Assembly (NCBI GenBank): GCA_002358965.1
Contig: DEPW01000091.1
Span: 18,391-37,650 of the forward strand
Source: Bacteroidales bacterium UBA3382
GTDB taxonomy: Bacteria; Bacteroidota; Bacteroidia; Bacteroidales; UBA932
Reading direction: 5' to 3'
Length of the DNA stretch: 19,260 nucleotides
Shown: positions 6,989 to 14,831 of the stretch, piece after piece
How positions within the stretch are numbered: the stretch's first letter is position 1
Layout of the letters: every line of letters begins with the position of its first letter
Made by a program: the position numbers and the translations under genes
Notes under the pieces: generated by a model
What the model saw: the letters and a program-made list of their open reading frames with translations, nothing else
Told to the model about the DNA's origin: nothing
The model's database searches: none

Positions 6989-8608
6989 ATGATAAAAATG
7001 GGAAATAAAATCATAATTTCTGTTCTATCCATATTTGCCAACATGGCTTTGTGCTTTGCACAGGATGTCCATTTGTCAAAATCACAGGAAAGAAGGATGA
7101 ATTCGAAAGCAATCGACCTTGTAATGAGGCTTGAAAACTCCGCCGAGATTTCCACTCGCCAAAACGCCAGAGAATTTATCCGGTTGTTCGAAAGTGACAG
7201 CACTCTTGTCTTTTGCGACATTTACTCATCGTCCGATTTCCTTCACAACATAAGCGTAACCGAGTATGTGGAAAATTTTTTCACATCTGACGGCGAATAC
7301 GGATTCCACGCTTTTTCTTACGAATTCAGGGACATCAAAAATCTGGGATGGTCTTACAACGCTGAAGATCAATGTTGGATAGGAAGGATATCTATATATA
7401 AGAGCTTAAGCTACTTCGACCTCAACTACATCTATTATCCTCTAATAGAGCAAAATCCGGACAAACTGAGCTTCATGCAGGAAATCTTCATCAAATACGA
7501 CAAATCCGGCAACTGCAAGATATCACTGATAGTATGCCGCAACATATACCAATTTAAGGAAATCGATGAAAAATACTATGTAATACAAATAAACGAGGAC
7601 GCCAAAGACGCAGGAAGAGACAGTTCAATATCTTTTGGGACCGAGAAAGTAAGATACAATGAATTCGGACAAGGTTACGCGCCTCAGGACGATTTTGATT
7701 TCGGTGACGATGACATGAAAGTCACAATGATACTTATAGATAATACGGACCGGTATCGACATGTCAAATTAAAATACAAACCAAAAAGGGTAAGATTACG
7801 GATACGCAACGAATATTCCCCCTTGTATGCATACAACATATCGACGCCAACCAGCAACAAACTGACATCTGAATCATCGGCATACAATGTAGGTATAGAT
7901 ATAGGATATGCCATACCTGCTTCAAAAAAATTCAAATTAGGCATCAACACCGGTATTGGCGTAACCTTTTCGAGCATAAATCTTCAAACCGAATCGATGA
8001 AATATTCATACAGGACGAGCAACAATACTGGAGAGTATGTCCGTACATATAATATCGATTTGATTTCACAGGGAGCAAAATTCATGGACCTGACAGTACC
8101 CGTATATTTTTCTCCGGAATTCAGGATACGGAAAATGGGGGCCTTGGTCTTTGAAATAGGCGTAAAGGCATATTTCAACACAAACGCCATAACAACCCCT
8201 TTCCATGTCGAAGGCAATGTTTCCGGAAGGTACGACGACGGGACGCTTATACCTGTAGGGGAAAACGGGATAGGCTATCTTAACCGCGACTACAGCAAAT
8301 ATGTATCTTTAGTGACTTTCAAAAGGAGGCCTATCGACATAAGTGTCATCGGAAGTATCGGATTCGATATAAACCTATATGCAAAGACACTGTATCTTCA
8401 GATGAAAGCCGGATACGAATACGGTCTCATGGATTCATACGAGTCCGACAACAAACCGTTCTTCAGGCCAAGCCAGCAGATCTACCCTTTAGTCTGGGAC
8501 GGCCGTGAAGGTCATCGTCATGAAGTCGTCTTCAGATCGCTTGCGGACTGTGTATCATTCAGAAGGCAAGCTCTTTGGTTTTCTTTGGGATTTATGATAA
8601 AACTTTAG
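6989..8608 (+). CDS. Outer-membrane beta-barrel protein with N-terminal periplasmic domain
   Basis: I do not recognise a named family for the whole protein. It has 539 residues with a signal peptide (cleavage near residue 24, CFA/QD). Residues about 25-225 form a soluble alpha/beta-looking domain without repeats. From about 297 to the end there are alternating amphipathic strands typical of a small, roughly eight-stranded outer-membrane barrel (for example YNVGIDIGYAIP, KLGINTGIGVTFSS, TLYLQMKAGYEYGL), and the chain finishes ALWFSLGFMIKL, a terminal strand of the outer-membrane type. The ATG at 6998 (MGNK) is an alternative start that keeps the signal peptide. Placed between the kinase gene and the envelope genes, it may anchor or sense at the outer membrane for the system (inference). 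Confidence 0.75.
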   Translation: MIKMGNKIIISVLSIFANMALCFAQDVHLSKSQERRMNSKAIDLVMRLENSAEISTRQNAREFIRLFESDSTLVFCDIYSSSDFLHNISVTEYVENFFTSDGEYGFHAFSYEFRDIKNLGWSYNAEDQCWIGRISIYKSLSYFDLNYIYYPLIEQNPDKLSFMQEIFIKYDKSGNCKISLIVCRNIYQFKEIDEKYYVIQINEDAKDAGRDSSISFGTEKVRYNEFGQGYAPQDDFDFGDDDMKVTMILIDNTDRYRHVKLKYKPKRVRLRIRNEYSPLYAYNISTPTSNKLTSESSAYNVGIDIGYAIPASKKFKLGINTGIGVTFSSINLQTESMKYSYRTSNNTGEYVRTYNIDLISQGAKFMDLTVPVYFSPEFRIRKMGALVFEIGVKAYFNTNAITTPFHVEGNVSGRYDDGTLIPVGENGIGYLNRDYSKYVSLVTFKRRPIDISVIGSIGFDINLYAKTLYLQMKAGYEYGLMDSYESDNKPFFRPSQQIYPLVWDGREGHRHEVVFRSLADCVSFRRQALWFSLGFMIKL

Positions 8609-8611
8609 GAT

Positions 8612-9388
8612 ATGAATATAAAATCTATTTTTATAACAATAGGAATATGCCTGTTGACTTTTCTAATCGGATTCTTTTCGACAGTGGCAATAAAAGAAAT
8701 GGTCGTGAACGGAAAAATTTCATTCCAGAAAATACCATTCATATCGGCCCTTGAGGGAGACAACGCCATAGACAGCGTATCCGCCAGGCCAAGACCGGCA
8801 GCTTCCGCATTCGAAAGCAAACCCGACACTGTTATCAATACGGCCATCGACCCAGTCAAGACTGCAAGCATAGAAATAGAAAAGGTTGACGGACCTTATT
8901 TCATGGTGCAGGGCAGAACATATTCGGCCACCGTACATGTCAAAGACTCACAGACAGAGAACAACAATCTAATATATGAAGTCTATGACGACAACAATAC
9001 TTTGATTTCATCGACAGACACGGACAAATTGGTTATTCCGCAAAGCCAATCCGGCATTTTCCACATAGTAGTAAGAAATACAAAGACCGAAGAGTATAGC
9101 GAACCATACGAAGTAAAAGGGTGTAAAATACATCGAATGAGCAAAAACAGATTGGAACAGATTTGCAACAGCGGAGATTACACGACTATGCGCAATACGG
9201 AAGCATATGAACTGTCTCCATCGCTAAAACTCTCTTTCGTCGGGGTATCCCAAGAAGATCAGGTAGCCAGCATTGATGACATCTGCACCAGGATCACATT
9301 AGGAATATGGTCCTCCGTATCAATCGTCGAAATCAGGTACGACAATTTGAATTTAGTCGAATTTGTAAAATTTAAAGTTAACAGGTAA
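8612..9388 (+). CDS. Inner-membrane-anchored periplasmic protein of unknown function
   Basis: I do not recognise this gene. Its 258 residues start with a clear uncleaved-looking membrane helix (about 5-25, IFITIGICLLTFLIGFFSTVA) followed by a low-complexity Pro/Ala/Ser linker (about 50-90). Residues about 94-168 read like one immunoglobulin-like beta sandwich (YSATVHVKD, LIYEVYDDNNTLIS, GIFHIVVRN), and the last 90 residues form a separate mixed domain with two cysteines (Cys171 region and Cys185 region). It is predicted to be anchored in the inner membrane with the bulk in the periplasm. It begins 3 bases after the barrel gene and abuts the next gene (stop at 9386-9388, ATG at 9389). By position and topology it could be compared with TssO/TssP-type accessory proteins of Bacteroidetes type VI secretion, but I see no sequence motif proving this. 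Confidence 0.8.
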   Translation: MNIKSIFITIGICLLTFLIGFFSTVAIKEMVVNGKISFQKIPFISALEGDNAIDSVSARPRPAASAFESKPDTVINTAIDPVKTASIEIEKVDGPYFMVQGRTYSATVHVKDSQTENNNLIYEVYDDNNTLISSTDTDKLVIPQSQSGIFHIVVRNTKTEEYSEPYEVKGCKIHRMSKNRLEQICNSGDYTTMRNTEAYELSPSLKLSFVGVSQEDQVASIDDICTRITLGIWSSVSIVEIRYDNLNLVEFVKFKVNR

Positions 9389-9970
9389 ATGAAACGGCTT
9401 ATTTTAATTTCGGCACTAATCCTGGGTTCCATGCAGGTTTACGCCCAGCAGAATGTACTGTCGATTTACTACATATCGCATTCGACTGCGACAAATGAAA
9501 AGGCACTGCTTGCCAACCTCGAACTCGCAAAACCCCTGAATGATTCCGAAGTCGCGATTTTTTATCTGGCAAATTCCGACAGGCCTTACATAGCTTATGT
9601 CAATTTACCATTCGAAGGAGATACATTCGATGATATAATCAATGATATCAACTCTAAATCCTCTCATGAAGTTTATGCGGATGTAGACTGCCAGAAATTG
9701 TGCGAAATATTCGACAACATAGACAAAGTTGAAAGCAGATTTGACATGATACTGCTTAACTACTACATCGACTCGATGTTCTGGGAATTTTACCGCCAAA
9801 GCATAATCGCCAAGATGTATTATGTCCTGGATCTTGCAAACAACGATGACATCCTGATGAACATATATTTTACTGAAGGGGATGAGCCCATAATAGACGA
9901 AAATGAACCGTTCGGCCCGAACAATCTTTGCGCTGGCTACACCTTCTTACCTTTGACACTTTATGAATAA
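9389..9970 (+). CDS. Secreted protein of unknown function
   Basis: I do not recognise this gene. The 193-residue product has a typical signal peptide (MKRLILISALILGSMQVYA, cleavage before QQN), no lipobox and no further membrane helix, so a periplasmic protein is expected. The mature part is acidic, with alternating strand and helix segments (NVLSIYYISH, SEVAIFYLAN, SRFDMILLNYYIDSMFWEFY, LMNIYFTEGDEP). Two cysteines, near residues 100 and 104, lie four apart (DCQKLC). The strand-helix pattern, with hydrophobic strands spaced like a Rossmann or vWA-type fold, is suggestive only. It starts directly after the previous stop and its end overlaps the possible first ATG of the next gene, so co-translation with its neighbours is likely. 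Confidence 0.8.
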   Translation: MKRLILISALILGSMQVYAQQNVLSIYYISHSTATNEKALLANLELAKPLNDSEVAIFYLANSDRPYIAYVNLPFEGDTFDDIINDINSKSSHEVYADVDCQKLCEIFDNIDKVESRFDMILLNYYIDSMFWEFYRQSIIAKMYYVLDLANNDDILMNIYFTEGDEPIIDENEPFGPNNLCAGYTFLPLTLYE

Positions 9971-12383
9971 TCGAGAGAATAAAATGAAAATAAGACTGTT
10001 ACTATTACTAATCCTTTTTAACGCCGCAATCATGCAGGCACAGCCCGCTTTGCCATCGGTTTGTGAAGCGTTTAAGCCGGCTGGCCTTACAGGGACACAC
10101 CGGTCACTGACAATAAAACTATCAGACATAGACAAATTCCTAAGATCAGGCAAATACGGTCAGAACGAAAGAAATACCTCCGAATACTGGGAAGTATTGA
10201 GCGACAGGGACAATAACCCCGTATACGAAACAGACAAAAGCTCTAAGGTAATCGGATATCTGAAGTGGAATCAGGCAGTAACAATAGCCAAGATCTCGAA
10301 CAGACGCGCACTGGTAATATCCGGAAGCATAAACAAAAGCGATTATCCAAAAATACCCCTGAACGCAAAATGCCTGGGATGGGTGCCTATGTCCAAATTG
10401 TTGCTTTGGGAAACCTGCCCCACCGATGATGCCGGAATATATTACAAAGCCTTGATATCACTTAACCTGGATGCATCAAATATCAGGACGGACAATACGG
10501 TCGGTAAGATGTACGGTAATCCTGACAACCTTTCCAAAAGCATTCCACTGACTACTGACAAGAAGTTTTACTATATCATGAAAAGAGAGAAGAACATGGT
10601 ATTGCTGGCCACGCAGTACACAGTAAGTTCAGGATATAGTAAAGAAGTACTTTTCGGATGGGTATCCGAAGGCTCTTATGTGCCGTGGAATCAACGGTCA
10701 TGTCTGGAACCGACATGGGAATACGAAGACATTACATACTTCATAAACAATTCAAAGTCAGCCCCGGTCTATACTTCGCCCAACAAAGTAGACGAAGTGA
10801 CAAGATGGGAATACAGATTACAGAAAAACTGGAAAGAGTACAGAATGAGCGGCAATGAATTGAGATTTCCGATACTTGACGGCAGCATAAAGGACAAGGA
10901 CGGCAACATTGTCGAATACAATATTTCATCTTTCGGCACATCTACAGGAGAAAATGTCAAAGGCGGTGCAATCGGAATAGGCGAAAGTATCGGAATGACG
11001 GAAGAAGCATTGCGCGAGATGCAAAAAATCAATATCTGCATCGTTATCGACGGAACTGAATCCATGAAAGACTATTACCCGGCAGTAAAAGAGGCTATAA
11101 AAAACGGGTGCAAACTCTTCCAAGACAAATCAGTCGAAGTCGCAGCCATCATTTACAGGGACAAAGAGCATATACTTGACGGAAAAAGCTACGAAGTGGA
11201 AGAATTCAGGTTCACCAGACCTGAAAATTCAAAGCTCATGGCATTCTTCGATACCGGCGGCGAATACGGATTCCGTACTTCGACCGATAAAACCGCTGAA
11301 GAATCCGTGTTTTACGGCATGAGCAGAGGGCTTGACATGTTCAAAGGCAAGGAAAAACAAAGCAACATCATGCTAGTCGTAGGCGATTGCGGCAACAACG
11401 ACTCTGACAAAGACGACCGCTTTACAGACAAAGACATTACCGACAAACTTGTAAAATACAATGTACAGCTCATGGTCTTCCAGATTGCCAAAAAATCCGT
11501 TCCTATGGCATATGGTACATTCACAAACCAACTTTCGAAGATATTGAAAGAAAATCTCGAAAGAAAATACAAAATACTCGATCAGCAAGGTGTCAAATAT
11601 CCCGCAAAAGTACAACTCAAGGTGGTTGATGGCGGATATGAACTTGAAAACGACAAACACAGCAACATTTACATCGGATCGATACGTTTCCCAAAACCGG
11701 AACATGAAATGGCCGTGTCCGAACTTACCGATGAAATGATAAACTCCATCAACAGTCTCAGCAATTCGATCCAGAACCAGATCGATATCATAATCGGCGG
11801 AAGCACAGGAGGCTGGAGGCCGTCTTCCGACATATCGGCAGGTATGACTTATGACGAAGCCTTCATCAGGCAAGTGCTCGGAGACAACGGCCCGGGCAGA
11901 GGAGTCGTAATGTCTTTCAAGGGGTTCACTCCTAAACTCGACCAGGACAGCAAACGCAACTATTACAAACCCGTATTGTTCATATCGTCGGATGAATTGA
12001 AAACATTGGTAATGAAACTGCAACCGGTCGCCGATCAGGCTAACCGCCCATCGCAAGACAGGATGCCTTACATAAATGCGCTCAAAGCCCTGATAAGGAG
12101 TTTCGTTCCGGACATCACGCCTGAAGACATGGAAAGCATGACACAAAACGAAATCATGAATATCGCAGCCGGCCTTAACGAAGCTTCAAGTTCAGTCAAA
12201 GGAGTTTCCTTAGCCGCAATGGGAGACCCACATAAAGTACCTCAGGCAGAATATGTTTCAATACTGAAACAATTCGCGGCCAAATTCAGACGGTTGAAAA
12301 ACATCCAGGCAAGCGCATATCCTTACACGATGGAATTTAACGGAGCAAAATATTATTGGATTCCTATCGAAGATCTACCTTAA
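9963..12383 (+). CDS. TssR-like periplasmic protein with SH3-like and von Willebrand A domains
   Basis: The product has 806 residues from ATG 9963, or 799 from ATG 9984. The latter gives a cleaner signal peptide (MKIRLLLLLILFNAAIMQA) and 13 bases of spacing, the former overlaps the previous gene by 8 bases; both are possible. Two SH3-like modules are visible, about 77-150 ending CLGWVPMSKLLLW and about 175-243 ending FGWVSEGSYVPWN. A vWA domain follows at about 355-540: the MIDAS motif is Asp363-Gly-Thr-Glu-Ser367 after the strand INICIVI, with a later NIMLVVGDCGNND strand. The C-terminal 260 residues are mostly helical and end in YYWIPIEDLP. The SH3-like/vWA layout recalls TssR of the Bacteroidetes subtype iii type VI system, and the MIDAS pattern recalls the vWA domain of PpkA (family knowledge; not confirmed by search). 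A metal-dependent protein-binding role in the periplasm is inferred. Confidence 0.85.
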   Translation: MNNRENKMKIRLLLLLILFNAAIMQAQPALPSVCEAFKPAGLTGTHRSLTIKLSDIDKFLRSGKYGQNERNTSEYWEVLSDRDNNPVYETDKSSKVIGYLKWNQAVTIAKISNRRALVISGSINKSDYPKIPLNAKCLGWVPMSKLLLWETCPTDDAGIYYKALISLNLDASNIRTDNTVGKMYGNPDNLSKSIPLTTDKKFYYIMKREKNMVLLATQYTVSSGYSKEVLFGWVSEGSYVPWNQRSCLEPTWEYEDITYFINNSKSAPVYTSPNKVDEVTRWEYRLQKNWKEYRMSGNELRFPILDGSIKDKDGNIVEYNISSFGTSTGENVKGGAIGIGESIGMTEEALREMQKINICIVIDGTESMKDYYPAVKEAIKNGCKLFQDKSVEVAAIIYRDKEHILDGKSYEVEEFRFTRPENSKLMAFFDTGGEYGFRTSTDKTAEESVFYGMSRGLDMFKGKEKQSNIMLVVGDCGNNDSDKDDRFTDKDITDKLVKYNVQLMVFQIAKKSVPMAYGTFTNQLSKILKENLERKYKILDQQGVKYPAKVQLKVVDGGYELENDKHSNIYIGSIRFPKPEHEMAVSELTDEMINSINSLSNSIQNQIDIIIGGSTGGWRPSSDISAGMTYDEAFIRQVLGDNGPGRGVVMSFKGFTPKLDQDSKRNYYKPVLFISSDELKTLVMKLQPVADQANRPSQDRMPYINALKALIRSFVPDITPEDMESMTQNEIMNIAAGLNEASSSVKGVSLAAMGDPHKVPQAEYVSILKQFAAKFRRLKNIQASAYPYTMEFNGAKYYWIPIEDLP

Positions 12384-12396
12384 ACAATTTGCAGTA

Positions 12397-13266
12397 ATGG
12401 AAAAGTTATTTGAGATATCGGATTTACAATGTTCTTATGACAAGCAGAGCTATAAAAAGATAGTGCTTGACATAAAAAACATGATTATCCCAAAAGGGAA
12501 AAAGGTGTTCATAGTCGGAGAATCAGGAATCGGGAAAAGCACGATTCTGGAAGTACTCGGCCTCATGAACAATACAATCGTACCGAACAACGGCTCACGA
12601 TTCATCTTTTATGATGACAGTCGCCCTGTGGACATACTGTCTTTGTGGAAAAAGAACGATGACAAAGAATTATCCGATTTCCGCAGGAAACATTTCAACT
12701 TCATATTCCAAAGCACCAATCTGATGAGAAACTTCACCGCTTACGAAAACATATCCATAACACGGATGCTTCAGGGATACGACAGAGAATCATCATTCAA
12801 AAAAGCTTCTGAAATCCTGAGCGATCTGGGATTAAGCCATATTGACGAAAAGCGCATGGCTCAGGAAATGTCGGGAGGACAACAGCAAAGACTTGCTTTC
12901 GCAAGAGCCATCATTCCTGATTTTTCCGTATTGTTCGGTGATGAACCTACCGGAAACCTTGACAGTGAAAACGCCACTAAAGCGATGAGACTCCTGTCCG
13001 ACAAACTTGAAGAACTCAAAGGAAGTTCGGCCATAATAGTCACCCACGACATGCGCCTCGCCACTTCATTCGCAGATATCGTCATCAAAATAAAAAAAGA
13101 GACCAAAGCGTCAAAACAAAACGATGAGGAATCCAATTTTTACGGTATAATAGATCAGGACTGCGAGTATGTAGCCAGCCCTGACAGACGGCAATGGAGC
13201 AATGGCATAGACAATTACGATACAGCTGGATTTGAACTCTTTCTAAAACATGGCGAAAATGAATAA
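12397..13266 (+). CDS. ABC transporter ATP-binding protein, LolD/MacB type
   Basis: This is the nucleotide-binding subunit of an ABC complex with the permease encoded next. All motifs are intact: Walker A GESGIGKST (41-49), Q-loop Gln105 in FIFQSTNLM, signature MSGGQQQR (158-165), Walker B VLFGDEP (178-184) followed by TGNLD, and the switch His217 in IVTHD. The DEPTGNLD wording and FQxxNLM loop are typical of the LolD/FtsE/MacB (type VII) group, which usually moves lipoproteins or transmits force across the membrane rather than importing solutes. The protein is longer than most of the group (289 versus about 225-240) because of a C-terminal extension of about 55 residues (235-289) after the fold; its role is unknown. 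The gene starts 13 bases after the vWA gene and overlaps the permease gene by 17 bases. TagT of type VI secretion is the functional parallel. Confidence 0.95.
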   Translation: MEKLFEISDLQCSYDKQSYKKIVLDIKNMIIPKGKKVFIVGESGIGKSTILEVLGLMNNTIVPNNGSRFIFYDDSRPVDILSLWKKNDDKELSDFRRKHFNFIFQSTNLMRNFTAYENISITRMLQGYDRESSFKKASEILSDLGLSHIDEKRMAQEMSGGQQQRLAFARAIIPDFSVLFGDEPTGNLDSENATKAMRLLSDKLEELKGSSAIIVTHDMRLATSFADIVIKIKKETKASKQNDEESNFYGIIDQDCEYVASPDRRQWSNGIDNYDTAGFELFLKHGENE

Positions 13267-14824
13267 AAAAAAGATATTCGAAGACTATTTCAAACTTTTT
13301 GTCCGCCGAGAAGGCAAAGTCGTTTTAGGACGCCGATTTTCAAACATGTGGCTTCTTACGGGAGTACTTGCTTTGACTTTCCTTGCCATAGCATTCAGCA
13401 ATGCCAGCATGAAATACTTGTCATTCAAGATGAATGACCCGTTCATCAACTGGCTGAACATCGAAAACACTTCCGACAGGTCAGACTACTACGGTATGAC
13501 AATGGCACTCGAAGATTCGAGTTTCATGCAGAAATACCGCATTGTCGGATATCAGGAAGACTACAAGTTCTCGTACAATTTTTTTACTGAAGACCACATG
13601 CTACGGTATTTTACCGGAAGGTTCTTCCAAGAGCTTAACACTCCATTGGTAAACGCCATTCTCAATGATGAAAATGTGATAAAAGGCCAAAAAGTCGCCT
13701 CGGTGGAACAAATAGACCCTGAATCCATTGGCCTGATCCTTACCAAGGACATGTTAGAGTCTCTCGGCTACAAGACAGCTCCGGCATATATTAATTATGC
13801 GAGATACTCTCCTGGAGCCGATACGCTCGGCTTCCGCCTGTATACTGACGAATACGCGGTTATACCTGTTCCTGTTTTGGGCGTCGTACAAAAACTTCCG
13901 GGAAATGTGGATTTCATATCGTCATCGTTCTTTCTTGAACAGGATTTCAACGATTATTCCAATCCGTTTTACATGAATAATCCCGAATATGCTTCCAGTC
14001 TGCACTATTTCGTTCCGGATGACATGGACCTTGCCGAATTCAGCGAATCGGTCGCCGCAGTAGCCGAACAAAACGGGGTAAGACTCACAGAAGATGACCA
14101 GTCTTTCTATCTGCCTCAGATCGAGCCGTACAAAGACGGAAGTTTCATATCATTTTTTCCAACCGGAGAATTTGATTACGGAACACTTCAAAGCATAAGC
14201 GATGAAATCACAAGTACATATCACGGAAAGGACCTGACAAGAGTCTTCGACTTCGACTTTACCGACAGCTATGTCAGTCAGATTTCGTTCATATCTGTCC
14301 ATTTCAAGGATCTGGATATGATCAAGGAATTCGAGAAACTCGTAAAGGAAGACTACTTTATCGAAATAGAAATGTCCCAGATCAATGCCAAGGAGAACTT
14401 CAATGCCGTCAGCATAATGGCTAATATCCTGTCATGGGCAATAGTGGTATTCTCAATCCTGTGCATAGTCTTATTCATCATAAACCTGTTCCAGTCATAC
14501 TTCCAGAAAGTAAAAAGGAATCTCGGGACTTTCAAGGCTTTCGGGATCAGCAATCACGAATTGACAAAGGTATATGTCCTGATTATGTCCGCAACTATCA
14601 TCGCAGCAACAATGATCGCATTCTTATTCGTATATGTGATCCAGATATTGCTGGCTTTGTTCAATATCATGCAAGACGGGACATTCAATTACCTTTCGGT
14701 ATGGAATATCAAGACTCTCTGCGCGACAATCATCATTTGGATATGCTCTATCCTGACCGTATATCTTGTAATGAAAAGGTTGTTGTCCGCCACACCTGGA
14801 GATTTAATTTACGATAGACAGTAA
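13250..14824 (+). CDS. ABC transporter permease, FtsX/MacB-like
   Basis: The 524-residue protein has the type VII permease plan: one membrane helix near the N-terminus (about 33-51), a large periplasmic domain (about 52-388), then three helices (about 389-416, 441-470, 488-511). A short cytoplasmic loop between helices 2 and 3 (KVKRNLGTFKAFGISNHELTKVY) has the usual FtsX-family form that contacts the ATPase, and the end ATPGDLIYDRQ resembles the P-x-D-L/I-I ending of LolC/MacB permeases. It uses the ATG at 13250, inside the ATPase gene; ATG 13259 is an alternative 3 codons on. The 17-base overlap implies coupled, stoichiometric expression. A single permease gene suggests a homodimer, as with MacB or FtsX. 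Substrate transport is not required: this group often does mechanical work on periplasmic partners, here plausibly the vWA protein or BACON lipoprotein (inference). Confidence 0.9.
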   Translation: MAKMNKKKIFEDYFKLFVRREGKVVLGRRFSNMWLLTGVLALTFLAIAFSNASMKYLSFKMNDPFINWLNIENTSDRSDYYGMTMALEDSSFMQKYRIVGYQEDYKFSYNFFTEDHMLRYFTGRFFQELNTPLVNAILNDENVIKGQKVASVEQIDPESIGLILTKDMLESLGYKTAPAYINYARYSPGADTLGFRLYTDEYAVIPVPVLGVVQKLPGNVDFISSSFFLEQDFNDYSNPFYMNNPEYASSLHYFVPDDMDLAEFSESVAAVAEQNGVRLTEDDQSFYLPQIEPYKDGSFISFFPTGEFDYGTLQSISDEITSTYHGKDLTRVFDFDFTDSYVSQISFISVHFKDLDMIKEFEKLVKEDYFIEIEMSQINAKENFNAVSIMANILSWAIVVFSILCIVLFIINLFQSYFQKVKRNLGTFKAFGISNHELTKVYVLIMSATIIAATMIAFLFVYVIQILLALFNIMQDGTFNYLSVWNIKTLCATIIIWICSILTVYLVMKRLLSATPGDLIYDRQ

Positions 14825-14831
14825 GAACGCC

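Noticed and set aside
11373..12146. 257-codon open frame on the minus strand inside the vWA gene
   Set aside because: It is fully antisense to a well-supported gene, its translation has no recognisable domain or signal, and codon structure of the sense gene explains the long opening.
13265..13272. A8 tracts at 3933-3940, 13265-13272 and 15001-15008 as possible phase-variation sites
   Set aside because: They fall in Lys-rich codons (AAA AAA) in AT-rich genes, are not longer than expected by chance, and all frames are intact.
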